From Paraburkholderia hospita (GTDB lineage: Bacteria; Pseudomonadota; Gammaproteobacteria; Burkholderiales; Burkholderiaceae), in assembly GCF_002902965.1 (NCBI RefSeq), contig NZ_CP026106.1, positions 1,302,001 through 1,366,000 of the forward strand: DNA of 64,000 bases, read 5' to 3'. The position numbers and the translations under genes are program-made. The notes under the pieces were generated by a model, which made no database searches, had not been told where the DNA came from, and saw nothing but the letters and a program-made list of their open reading frames with translations. The first letter of the stretch is position 1. Every line of letters begins with the position of its first letter. Shown one piece after another: positions 27,741-35,695 of this stretch.

Positions 27741-28754
27741 ATGGCAAACACACTCCAGCTCCCCGGTCGCCGTGCGCTGCGCGTTGCCACAGGGACGGCA
27801 CTCTGCCTCGCGGTCAGTTTCGCGCTGGACCTGCCGATTCCCGTGGTCGGGCCGGTGTTCGCCGTCTTTCTGCTGGCGACGCAAAACCGGCCACTGTCGT
27901 TCAAGGCAGGCATCGCATTCGCGCTGGTCGTCGCATTGACCACGGGCAGCGGCTTGCTCCTTGTTCCGCTGCTTCGTCATTACGCGTTCGCTGGCGTGAT
28001 GATCACGGGTCTCATGCTCTTTCTTGCCTTTCGCTACGGATTGCGCGGCGGGAACAATCTGGTCGCGACCTTTCTGGTGGCGGGACTGACGATGATCTCC
28101 GCAGCGGGTACAGCTGACTTCCAGTTAGCCGTGACGGTCGTTGGCGCGCTGGTGCAGGGGCTCGTGCTTGCCGTGGTGGTGTCGGCCGTGGTTCACCGGC
28201 TGTTTCCCGAACCCATGAGCGCGCGGCGGCAGCCTGCCGCGCCCGTCATGCCGAACGATCTGGCCGTACGCGTTGCGCTGCGCGCCGCGCTCGTGGTCAT
28301 GCCGGTCTACCTGCTCGCGATGGCCGATCCGGCGAGTTACATGCCGATCATCATGAAGTCCGTCAGCCTCGGCAGGCAGAGCTGCACCACGACGGCCCGC
28401 AGTGCGGCGCGCGATCTCATCGGCTCTACGTTGCTAGGCGGCCTGCTAGCGGTCGCGTTCTGGTTTGCCCTCAGGCTCTTCGTGGACCTGTGGATGTTCT
28501 TCCTGTGGATGCTGCTGTTCGGTCTGCTGGTGGGACGCAAGCTTTATCGCATCAGCCCGACGCGTTACTCGCCGGGTTTCTGGCTGAACAGCCTCGTCAC
28601 GATGATCATCCTGCTCGGCCAGTCGGTGCAGGATAGCGTGGCAGGCAAGGACGTCTACAGTGCATTCGCGGTACGTATGGGACTCTTTCTGGCTGTGACG
28701 GTCTACGCATGTCTGACGCTTCAGCTCTTTGACCGCTACGGCCGGGCACACTGA
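27741..28754 (+). CDS. DUF2955 inner-membrane efflux protein (FUSC-like)
   Basis: The product is 337 aa with two clusters of membrane helices (about 18-145 and 180-330) separated by a short cytoplasmic stretch. The pattern matches DUF2955, related to fusaric-acid-resistance/AaeB exporters. It starts 5 bases after the adaptor gene, completing the OM channel-adaptor-permease set. It probably exports an aromatic acid or similar toxic compound; the substrate is inferred only. Confidence 0.8.
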   Translation: MANTLQLPGRRALRVATGTALCLAVSFALDLPIPVVGPVFAVFLLATQNRPLSFKAGIAFALVVALTTGSGLLLVPLLRHYAFAGVMITGLMLFLAFRYGLRGGNNLVATFLVAGLTMISAAGTADFQLAVTVVGALVQGLVLAVVVSAVVHRLFPEPMSARRQPAAPVMPNDLAVRVALRAALVVMPVYLLAMADPASYMPIIMKSVSLGRQSCTTTARSAARDLIGSTLLGGLLAVAFWFALRLFVDLWMFFLWMLLFGLLVGRKLYRISPTRYSPGFWLNSLVTMIILLGQSVQDSVAGKDVYSAFAVRMGLFLAVTVYACLTLQLFDRYGRAH

Positions 28755-28769
28755 CACGCTGATTTCTGA

Positions 28770-28787
28770 TTAGACCAAGGTCCAATA
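28770..28787 (+). promoter_or_regulatory. DosR/DevR-like box, copy 3
   Basis: TTAGACCAAGGTCCAATA lies 16 bases after the DUF2955 gene. AATAGA starts 19 bases downstream, and TATACA is a nearer alternative at 28799. A strong AGAGGAG ribosome site follows at about 28818. The downstream genes are a possible 44-codon frame and the KefB-type/VIT/YSC84 block. Confidence 0.6.
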
Positions 28788-28830
28788 CCGCCGGTGCTAT
28801 ACAGTGAATAGACTTAAAGAGGAGCGCGTG

Positions 28831-28965
28831 ATGCCTTTTGACGATTCCGCGATTGATCATGTTCGCTGGCAGAGGCGGACGACTCTCCGAGACGGGAGAG
28901 GCAGAAGCCAGACGGTTACCGCAAACCGAATCGCCCCATTAAATACGTTCCGGAGAAAGGTCTAG
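28831..28965 (+). CDS. Possible 44-aa small protein downstream of DosR-like promoter
   Basis: ATG 28831 lies 6 bases after AGAGGAG, one of the best ribosome sites in the window, and about 20 bases after the likely start of transcription. The product (MPFDDSAIDHVRWQRR...) is polar and basic with no recognised domain. A different frame is also open through the 3' half, so coding is uncertain. If not translated, this stretch is the leader of the KefB-type mRNA. Confidence 0.35.
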   Translation: MPFDDSAIDHVRWQRRTTLRDGRGRSQTVTANRIAPLNTFRRKV

Positions 28966-29160
28966 CCGCGATCGGGTGAAGCCAAGGCGCCGCGTTCTGT
29001 TTCACGTCTTCCGAAGAAGGCACGCCGCAGCGAGATAGCTTGCCACCCCAGCCCTGATCAATCGCGCAGACCGTCTCCCCTGGTCGGCGACGAGGTTCCG
29101 CGGCCAGTCCACAATGCGTTGCTTCGAGCTCTGTCGAAGGTCTGTTCAGGAGAACACCAG

Positions 29161-30339
29161 ATGACAAAGTTGCTGGTCGACGTGGTCATCTTTCTTGCGT
29201 CGGCGCTGATCGCCGTGCCGCTGGCGGTCCGCCTCGGCTTTGGGGCCGTACTTGGCTACCTGGTGGCGGGCATCATGATCGGCCCGTGGGCACTGAAGCT
29301 GGTGACCGACATCGACGCGATCCTCCATTTTTCCGAGTTGGGCATCGTGCTGATGATGTTCGTGATCGGACTTGAAATGAGGGTCGACGCCCTATGGGCG
29401 ATGCGCCGCACCATCTTTGGCTACGGCACAATGCAGATGACCGTCTGTGCCGCGGCGTTGTCGGGGATTTTCCTGATGTTAGGGTTGCCCTGGCGTATTG
29501 CGTTGGCGGGCGGGCTTGCGCTCTCGCTGTCATCGACCGCAATGGTGATGTCCGAACTTCAGGAGCGTAAGTTAATGGATATGCCAACGGGCCGTGCCGG
29601 GTTCGGCATTCTCCTGTTTCAGGACATGGCAGCTATCCCGCTGATTGCTCTCCTGCCGTTGCTTGGACCGGCGGTGCCCACCCCCGCAGCGGAACCGGGT
29701 TGGCTCGTAGCTTTGAAAGCACTGGCCATGCTTGGTGCGATAACGCTCGTCGGCCGCTACCTGTTGCACATCGTGCTGCGTTTGATCACCAGCATTGGCG
29801 TTCCAGAAATTTTCACCGCGTTTGCACTGCTGTGGATAGTGGGCATCTCATTGCTCATGGAGAGCGTTCATCTGTCAATGTCTTTGGGCGCCTTTGTCGC
29901 AGGGGTACTGCTCGCGGATTCGGACTATCGCCACCAGGTCGAAGTCGACATGGCGCCCTTCAAGGGCCTGTTGCTCGGTTTGTTTTTCATTGCAGTGGGA
30001 ACGTCAATCGATTTTGGTGTGTTGATGCGCGAGCCGGTACGTGTCGCGATACTCGTCGTGGCACTGGTCGGTATCAAGGCGATCGCGCAGTGGTTTCTTG
30101 CGAATAGATTCGGCGTGCCGCCATCGCAACGCGGCTACTTCGCGATTCTGCTGTCACAAGGCGGCGAGTTCGCGTTTGTGGTGATGGCCGCTTCACTGGC
30201 TGCGGGGGTTATCGATCAGCGACAGTCGTCCCTTGTCACGCTGGTCGTTGCGCTATCGATGGTCTCGACGCCTTTACTGTTGCTCGTGCACCGCCGGCTG
30301 TTGCAGCCATTCGCCAGTCGTGAGGTCGGAGAAGGGTAG
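29161..30339 (+). CDS. KefB/CPA2-type cation:proton antiporter, transport domain only
   Basis: The product is 392 aa with about 11-12 membrane segments of the Na/H-exchanger fold. Motifs typical of KefB/KefC are present: LGYLVAGIMIGPWAL, FSELGIVLMMFVIGLEM, GLALSLSSTAMVM, LFQDMAAIPL, and LLSQGGEFAFV. KefB and KefC have a C-terminal RCK/TrkA-N domain and reach about 600 aa; this protein stops after the membrane part, so nucleotide or glutathione control is absent or supplied elsewhere. AGGAGAAC precedes ATG 29161. Confidence 0.85.
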   Translation: MTKLLVDVVIFLASALIAVPLAVRLGFGAVLGYLVAGIMIGPWALKLVTDIDAILHFSELGIVLMMFVIGLEMRVDALWAMRRTIFGYGTMQMTVCAAALSGIFLMLGLPWRIALAGGLALSLSSTAMVMSELQERKLMDMPTGRAGFGILLFQDMAAIPLIALLPLLGPAVPTPAAEPGWLVALKALAMLGAITLVGRYLLHIVLRLITSIGVPEIFTAFALLWIVGISLLMESVHLSMSLGAFVAGVLLADSDYRHQVEVDMAPFKGLLLGLFFIAVGTSIDFGVLMREPVRVAILVVALVGIKAIAQWFLANRFGVPPSQRGYFAILLSQGGEFAFVVMAASLAAGVIDQRQSSLVTLVVALSMVSTPLLLLVHRRLLQPFASREVGEG

Positions 30340-30404
30340 TCGAGAGGATCCATTGCGTAGCCGGATCGTGGATTACTCGGGGGCCGTTGATTGCGACGAA
30401 TCCC

Positions 30405-30431
30405 TTCTTGCCTGATGTAATCAGGCAAGAA
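30405..30431. repeat. 27-nt perfect hairpin (12-bp arms, GTA loop)
   Basis: TTCTTGCCTGAT and its exact complement flank loop GTA. It lies between the KefB-type stop and the ribosome site of the VIT-like gene. It has no U-tract in the plus direction, so it may be an attenuator, RNA stabiliser or processing site rather than a full terminator. Confidence 0.7.
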
Positions 30432-30451
30432 CCACAAGGAGTCCAGCTGAA

Positions 30452-31096
30452 ATGTCAAACGAACGCGAACCCTTGCTTGACCCAATCGACAGAGTGAGCG
30501 AGATCGTCTTTGGTGTGCTGATGGCACTGTCGTTCACGGGTGCCCTCAGCGTTGCGACCGCCGGCCACCAGGAAGTCCGGACGATGATGCTCACCGCGCT
30601 CGGCTGCAACCTCGCCTGGGGGCTGGTGGATGCCGTCATGTGTCTCATACGCACAGCAACTGAGCGACGCAGGAAGGTTACATTGCTGGCGCGGCTTCGG
30701 GCGACACAAGACAAGGCCGAATCGCACCACTTGATTAAAGATGCGCTCCCGCAACTTCTCGCATCCATCGTCCAGCCTGCGGCGCTCGACTCACTGCACC
30801 AGGGGCTCCTTACCGTACGCGAGCCGGCTGTCCGGCTTGACGGGAGAGACTATGCCGCCGCATTCGGCGTATTCGCGCTCGTCGTCCTGGCGACTTTCCC
30901 GGTCGTGATTCCATTCATGTTCATTTCAAAAGTCGTGCTGGCATTGCGCGTCTCAAACGCACTGGCGGTTGTCACGCTCTTCATCTGCGGTTTTGCGCTC
31001 GGTCGGCACACCGGCGGAAGACCGTTGGTGTCCGGTCTCGCAATGTCCGGAATTGGCGTCGCGCTGCTTGCAATCATCATCGCTTTAGGGGGCTGA
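30452..31096 (+). CDS. VIT/CCC1-like integral membrane protein
   Basis: The product is 214 aa. It starts with a cytoplasmic stretch and the VIT-like LDPIDRVSEIVFGVLMALSFTGAL, has about five membrane helices and a charged middle loop (about 70-130), and ends in a helical pair. VIT/CCC1 proteins move iron or manganese across membranes, but the metal-binding helix is not clear here. AAGGAG precedes the ATG. It is 112 bases downstream of the antiporter and probably co-transcribed, with a hairpin between. Confidence 0.65.
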   Translation: MSNEREPLLDPIDRVSEIVFGVLMALSFTGALSVATAGHQEVRTMMLTALGCNLAWGLVDAVMCLIRTATERRRKVTLLARLRATQDKAESHHLIKDALPQLLASIVQPAALDSLHQGLLTVREPAVRLDGRDYAAAFGVFALVVLATFPVVIPFMFISKVVLALRVSNALAVVTLFICGFALGRHTGGRPLVSGLAMSGIGVALLAIIIALGG

Positions 31097-31268
31097 TTCG
31101 GAGCTTGGCAACGGATTATCGGCTACCGCAGGGCGAACACCTGCCTGAAGCGCTTTCTGCTTCTGTGAAATTGCAACCGGGGCGCGTGACAGGACAATTG
31201 TTGGTGGAGTACATCCTTTAGACCATTGCAGCAACACGGTTTGACCGTGAACCATGATGGAGGTAACC

Positions 31269-31856
31269 ATGCACAGAAGAACTTTTATACGGACGGGTAG
31301 CGCTGCGCTCGCTGTTTCGGGCCTTACGCTGGCGGGTTTCACATCGACACTGAGCGACGCCCTCGCCGGCGAGTCCAACTCAGCGAAACGGCAGGAAATC
31401 GACGCCAAGGTCCACGCGACCTTATCGCGGCTGTACGAGACAGTCAAAGGTTCAAAGGAACTCGTCGGCAAGGCGAATGGCGTTCTCGTGTTCCCATCCG
31501 TGCTGAAGGTCGGCTTCATCGCCGGCGGCGAATACGGCGAAGGCGCATTGCACGTAGGTGGGAAGTCGGTTGGTTACTACAGCACGGTGTCGGGCTCATT
31601 CGGCTTGCAGGCAGGCGCACAATCGAAGGCCGTCATCTTTCTGTTCATGACGCATGATGCGCTCAGCAAGTTTCGCAATTCCAAAGGCTGGTCGGTCGGT
31701 GGCGAAGGGTCGGTCGCGCTGCTGAAGGTCGGCGCGAACGGAGCGATCGATACGACGACGGCCACCGCGCCCGTCCAGGCGATCGTGCTGACCAATGCCG
31801 GCCTGATGGGCGATGTTTCGCTCTCAGGCACTAAAGTTTCGCGCCTGAAAATCTGA
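31269..31856 (+). CDS. YSC84-family periplasmic protein with Tat-like leader
   Basis: The product is 195 aa. The N-terminus carries a twin-arginine pattern (RRTFIRTG) and hydrophobic core, with cleavage near LAGES. The body is the YSC84 (SYLF/BPS28-like) domain: KANGVLVFPSVLKVGFIAGGEYGEGAL, SGSFGLQAGAQSKAVIFLFM, and SVGGEGSVALLKVGANG. The eukaryotic SYLF domain binds phosphoinositides; the bacterial role is unknown, often stress-related. GGAGG precedes ATG 31269. An imperfect CACGGT-TTG-ACCGTG dyad lies just upstream at 31235. Confidence 0.8.
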   Translation: MHRRTFIRTGSAALAVSGLTLAGFTSTLSDALAGESNSAKRQEIDAKVHATLSRLYETVKGSKELVGKANGVLVFPSVLKVGFIAGGEYGEGALHVGGKSVGYYSTVSGSFGLQAGAQSKAVIFLFMTHDALSKFRNSKGWSVGGEGSVALLKVGANGAIDTTTATAPVQAIVLTNAGLMGDVSLSGTKVSRLKI

Positions 31857-31982
31857 TGATGGAGCTTGCTGTGTTTGCCTGGCCAGGTTTCAACCGATCG
31901 ACGCAATGTAGTTGTCGTCACGCCAGATCGGCAACCGGGTGCGCGCGCCCGCAAACCACGGTTTTCCCGCTCACATCGGCGC

Positions 31983-33416
31983 TCAGCGCGCAAGCTGCGC
32001 CTTCGCAAGCCGGCCCAGGCGCCGGACGCCATCTTCGACACGTTCGCTCCAGAGGTGCCCGGCGCTCAGTCTCAGGCAATTGCGAAAGCGCCGGCTCGCG
32101 GAGAAGACGTCGCCGGGCGCAAAGCAGATGCCTTGCTCGAGGGCTTCCTCGAAGAGTTCGCGTGAATCGAAGCCCCTCGGCAGTTCGAGCCAGAGCATAA
32201 AGCCGCCTGCTGGCCGGCTCACTTTCGTGTCGGCCGGGAAGCTTGCCTCGATCGCACGCGTCATGCGCGCGAGGTTCTGTTCGAAGACGCGGCGGATACG
32301 GCGCAAGTGCGTGTCGTAGGCGCCGCTTTCCAGGAAGTCCGCGAGCGCGATTTGCGGCAGGGCGGGCCCGCACAGCGTGAACGCGAGCTTGCGCTCCATC
32401 AGCTGCTGCGTATAGGCGCCCGCTGCGATCCAGCCGATCCGGTATCCAGGCGCAAGACTCTTCGAGAACGAACTGCAGTAGATCGTATTGGCGCCGCCTT
32501 CGAGCGCGGTGAACGGCTTCGGCCGCTCGCGTCCGAAGTAGATCTCACCGTATACATCGTCTTCGATCAGCGGCACGGCATGCCGCGCAAGCACGGCGAG
32601 AAGCGCCAGTTTGTCGGCCTCCGCCATCGTGGAGCCGAGCGGATTGTTGAAACTCGACGACAGCACGCAGGCCGCCACGTGTTCCGTATCGAGCAGGTGT
32701 GCGAGTGCGCCGACGTCGATGCCGCGCGTCGGGTGGGTCGGCAACTCGAAGGCCTTCAGACCCAGCACTTCGATCGTATGGAGCAGTCCAAAGTAGGTGG
32801 GCGATTCGATCGCGATCGTATCGCCGCGCTTCGCGACGGCGGTGAGCGCGAGGGTCAGCGCCTCGGTGCAGCCTGCCGTGACGAGCACGTCGTCGGGCGA
32901 CAGCGCATGCCCGAGGCGCATCGCGCGCTTAGCAATTTCGCGGCGTAAGCGCGGTTCGCCATGCGGTGGGCAATAGCCGTTGTACCGCACGCTTTGTCGA
33001 CGTGCGGCACGTGCGAGCGCGAGGTCGAGCCGCTTCGTTTGCAGAAGCGCCGAGTCGGGGAAGGCGCAACCGAGCGGCACGAGTGCAGGGTTCGACGCAT
33101 GTTCGAGCAGCGTCGCCACGACCCCACTGACCGAGACGGCCGACGCTTTCGTTCGCGCTCGCGAGGTCGACGGCAACGCGAGCGTGCTGCGCGGCGACGC
33201 CGCGACGTAAAAGCCGGACTGCGGCCGCGCGACCAGGATGCCGCGATCTTCGAGCAGACGGTACGCCTGTAGCGCGGTGGCGATACTGATCCTGTGCTGC
33301 TCACTGACGGCGCGCACGGACGGCAGCCGCACGCCCGGTGCGAGCGCGCCGTTGTCGATCATGCCGACGATGAGTTCGGCCAACTGCTCGTAACGGTATG
33401 AAGTGTGCGTGTCCAT
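31983..33416 (-). CDS. MocR-type GntR/aminotransferase regulator
   Basis: The product is 477 aa. An N-terminal GntR winged helix (1-72; LPSVRAVSEQHRISIATALQAYRLLEDRGIL) is joined to a class I aminotransferase-like domain (about 100-470). The PLP-binding lysine is Lys319 in SSFSKSLAPGYRIGW. MocR proteins sense PLP or amino compounds and usually control a divergent gene. Here that is the aminotransferase at 33668. Direct repeats in the shared gap (33475-33514) are a plausible binding site. Confidence 0.85.
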   Translation of the reverse strand: MDTHTSYRYEQLAELIVGMIDNGALAPGVRLPSVRAVSEQHRISIATALQAYRLLEDRGILVARPQSGFYVAASPRSTLALPSTSRARTKASAVSVSGVVATLLEHASNPALVPLGCAFPDSALLQTKRLDLALARAARRQSVRYNGYCPPHGEPRLRREIAKRAMRLGHALSPDDVLVTAGCTEALTLALTAVAKRGDTIAIESPTYFGLLHTIEVLGLKAFELPTHPTRGIDVGALAHLLDTEHVAACVLSSSFNNPLGSTMAEADKLALLAVLARHAVPLIEDDVYGEIYFGRERPKPFTALEGGANTIYCSSFSKSLAPGYRIGWIAAGAYTQQLMERKLAFTLCGPALPQIALADFLESGAYDTHLRRIRRVFEQNLARMTRAIEASFPADTKVSRPAGGFMLWLELPRGFDSRELFEEALEQGICFAPGDVFSASRRFRNCLRLSAGHLWSERVEDGVRRLGRLAKAQLAR

Positions 33417-33474
33417 GAAAGCATCGCGACAGAAGATTCACGATTATCGATCGGGCGGTCGCGGCTCGCCAAGC

Positions 33475-33514
33475 GAAATTGTGATGGTTGATTCAGTCGG
33501 AAATTGTGACTGTT
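33475..33514. promoter_or_regulatory. Direct repeats in MocR divergent promoter
   Basis: GAAATTGTGATGGTT (33475-33489) and GAAATTGTGACTGTT (33500-33514) are direct repeats differing at two positions and spaced 25 bp start to start. Direct half-sites about two turns apart are typical of MocR binding. Confidence 0.45.
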
Positions 33515-33584
33515 ATGGTCGGCCCGCGAGCGCTACGATGCGTGTGTTCCGATCGCGTCCGTAAGAGCACAGACGTTCGCATGG

Positions 33585-33624
33585 GGTGACTTAAACCCGG
33601 TGACTCAAACCCGGTGACTCAAAC
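33585..33624. repeat. 14-bp tandem repeat, 2.9 copies
   Basis: GGTGACTYAAACCC occurs at 33585-33598 and 33599-33612, with a 12-base partial at 33613-33624. It lies 44 bases before the aminotransferase start and may be in its 5' leader. Confidence 0.7.
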
Positions 33625-33667
33625 GGATCGCCCATCGAAGAATTCACAGTCCATACAAGGCAAAGGC

Positions 33668-34867
33668 ATGAACGCTTCTCAGCAGCGTGTCGACGAACAA
33701 CAACTGTCACGATCGAACAGCGAAAATGCGAGAGAGTGGCGCGGTCGCTTTCCCTACAACGAGATCATTTCGCTGCTCGACGTGAACCGGCCATTCAACC
33801 TGGCGGAGAGCACATCGCAGGACCTGACGCTTGGGGAACTGCTGGACCTCTCGGGTCTTGAGCGTATCCGTGATCTGAAGCTTGGCTATGGCAAATCGGC
33901 GGGTGCGCAAGCGCTTCGCGAGGCCATTGCGGATGCCTGCAAAGTCCCTGCCGGGCAGATAGTGACGACGCAAGGCACCGCGCTCGGACTCTTTCTTCTT
34001 GCATTCGAAGTTTGCCGACCTGGCGACGAAGCTGTCCTCGCGACACCATGCTTTCCGCCGAGCCGCGACTGTCTGCTTGGCGCCGGCGTCAGCGTCCGCG
34101 AGGTCAGGTTATCGTTCGAGAATGGATATCGACTGGATCTGGAGCAGCTTGCAGCGAGCCTGTCGCTGAACACGAAGCTGGTGAGCATTGCTTCGCCTCA
34201 GAATCCAAGTGGTGTTCAGACATCTCGCGCTGATATCGAAAAGCTCCTTGTGTTGATGGAGAGGCGCTCTCCGGGAGCGATACTTTTTATCGACGAGACC
34301 TATCGCGAGGCAACCTATGGCGACGATGTCGCGATCGACAGTTTTGCGGGGCTCGACTCGCGTATCGTCACCGGCGCGTCGGTATCGAAAGCGCTTGGCG
34401 CGCCGGGCTTGCGCACAGGCTGGCTCACGGTAGCGGACCCCGATCTGCGATCGCGCCTGACCGTCGCGAAGATGAACACCGTCATCTCGGGCTCGGTGCT
34501 CGACGAAGCGCTCGCCGCCGCGCTGCTGCGTAACCGGGAAGGTGTGCTTGCATCGCGACGTCATTTGCTAGCCGGCGCCCTCGAGGAACTGGCGACCTGG
34601 TGCGAGCGCGAACAAAAACGCATCGAGTGGGTCCGCCCCGATGCCGGCGCGCTGTGCTGCTTGCGTCTACGTCGTGACGCATTCGACGATGTTGCCGTAT
34701 CGCGTTTCTGGGATCTGCTGCCTCGCTACGACTTGCAACTGGCCTGCGGAACATGGTTTGGAGAAAGCGATCGTGTATTTCGCCTGGGCTTTGGTTATTT
34801 GCCGGCTGCTCGTCTTGGATCGGCGCTGGCGGCTCTTTCGTCGGCCCTGGATGCCGTTAGCGCATGA
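33668..34867 (+). CDS. PLP-dependent class I/II aminotransferase
   Basis: The product is 399 aa with the fold-type I pattern: LKLGYGKSAGAQALREAIA, TTQGTALGLFLLAFEV, SPQNPSG, FIDETYREATYG and PLP lysine Lys241 in GASVSKALGAPGLRTGW. It transaminates an unknown amino acid; general similarity is to the capreomycidine/enduracididine-type and valine-pyruvate-like group. ATG 33668 follows AAGGC; a GTG/ACT-rich upstream extension from 33614 lies inside a tandem repeat and is less likely. It is divergent from, and probably controlled by, the MocR regulator. Confidence 0.75.
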   Translation: MNASQQRVDEQQLSRSNSENAREWRGRFPYNEIISLLDVNRPFNLAESTSQDLTLGELLDLSGLERIRDLKLGYGKSAGAQALREAIADACKVPAGQIVTTQGTALGLFLLAFEVCRPGDEAVLATPCFPPSRDCLLGAGVSVREVRLSFENGYRLDLEQLAASLSLNTKLVSIASPQNPSGVQTSRADIEKLLVLMERRSPGAILFIDETYREATYGDDVAIDSFAGLDSRIVTGASVSKALGAPGLRTGWLTVADPDLRSRLTVAKMNTVISGSVLDEALAAALLRNREGVLASRRHLLAGALEELATWCEREQKRIEWVRPDAGALCCLRLRRDAFDDVAVSRFWDLLPRYDLQLACGTWFGESDRVFRLGFGYLPAARLGSALAALSSALDAVSA

Positions 34868-34926
34868 CGGATCTGAGATCACGCTGCATGCAGCACGCCG
34901 GATAGCCGGAACCTTCACTTCTAGAC

Positions 34927-35664
34927 ATGTCGGGTCAAGCCATGAAAGTAAAAATCGCCTATATCGATGAACCGCCGTTCTACTGGACTGGTCCCGATGG
35001 TTCCGTAACGGGATCGGATATCGAACTGACCGATGTGGTACTGCGCGCGATCGGTGTGACATCCATCGAACATCATTTGACCTCGTTCGAAGAATTTCTG
35101 CCTGGCGTACGCGAAGGTCGCTGGGACATGAGCGTGCCGATTTTTGTGACGGCTGAGCGTGCAGAGCACGTTGCATTCAGCGTGCCCGTCTGGGCGCTGA
35201 GCGATGGATTCGTCGTGCACGACGGCAATCCAAAAACACTGACGAGCTACAGGGCCGTAGCAGAGCGTAACGACGCGCGGTTAGGGATTATTACTGGTCA
35301 GGTACAGCTCAACTCCGCGAAGTTGGCGGGCGTGCGTGATGACCAGATTGTGATGTTCAAGGACCAGCCGGAGGCAGTTGCTGCGCTACTCGCAGGAAAG
35401 ATAGACGCATTCGCTGGAACGGCCGTCGGGAACCGCGTGGTTGCCAGTGCAAACAAGGAACTGGAAGCGGTCGCACATGCGATGAGCAAGGAAACGGGAG
35501 CACCTGTCGGCGCCTTCTCGTTCAATAAGGACAATACTGCTCTTTTGCAGGCCGTGAATGAACAGTTGCGCAAGTACCTCGGTTCGGCGGACCATCGCGC
35601 GCGCATGGCGAAGTACGGCATCACGGAAGCGGAAATCGACAGCGTAGCGACTGCAAAAGGTTGA
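34927..35664 (+). CDS. Polar amino-acid binding protein (SBP_bac_3) lacking a signal peptide
   Basis: The product is 245 aa. It reads as a complete type II solute-binding fold: IAYIDEPPFYWTGPDGSVTGSDIELTDVVLRAIG, RWDMSVPIFVTAERAEHVAFSVPVW, then a second lobe and LRKYLGSADHRARMAKYGITEAEI. There is no signal peptide, since the fold begins within ten residues of either start (34927 or 34942), and no permease or ATPase is next to it. It may act in the cytosol as a sensor or carrier, or have lost its leader. It lies between the aminotransferase and PhzF genes. Confidence 0.7.
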   Translation: MSGQAMKVKIAYIDEPPFYWTGPDGSVTGSDIELTDVVLRAIGVTSIEHHLTSFEEFLPGVREGRWDMSVPIFVTAERAEHVAFSVPVWALSDGFVVHDGNPKTLTSYRAVAERNDARLGIITGQVQLNSAKLAGVRDDQIVMFKDQPEAVAALLAGKIDAFAGTAVGNRVVASANKELEAVAHAMSKETGAPVGAFSFNKDNTALLQAVNEQLRKYLGSADHRARMAKYGITEAEIDSVATAKG

Positions 35665-35695
35665 CCAACACCCTATCCAGCTAGTTGGAGACACT

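Noticed and set aside
31218-31236. TTTAGACCATTGCAGCAA as a DosR-like box before the YSC84 gene
   Set aside because: Only the left half-site matches; the right half GTCCAA is absent.
31860-32319. Plus-strand open frames opposite the MocR gene 3' end
   Set aside because: No domain, no ribosome site, and composed of Arg/Ser-rich shadow sequence.
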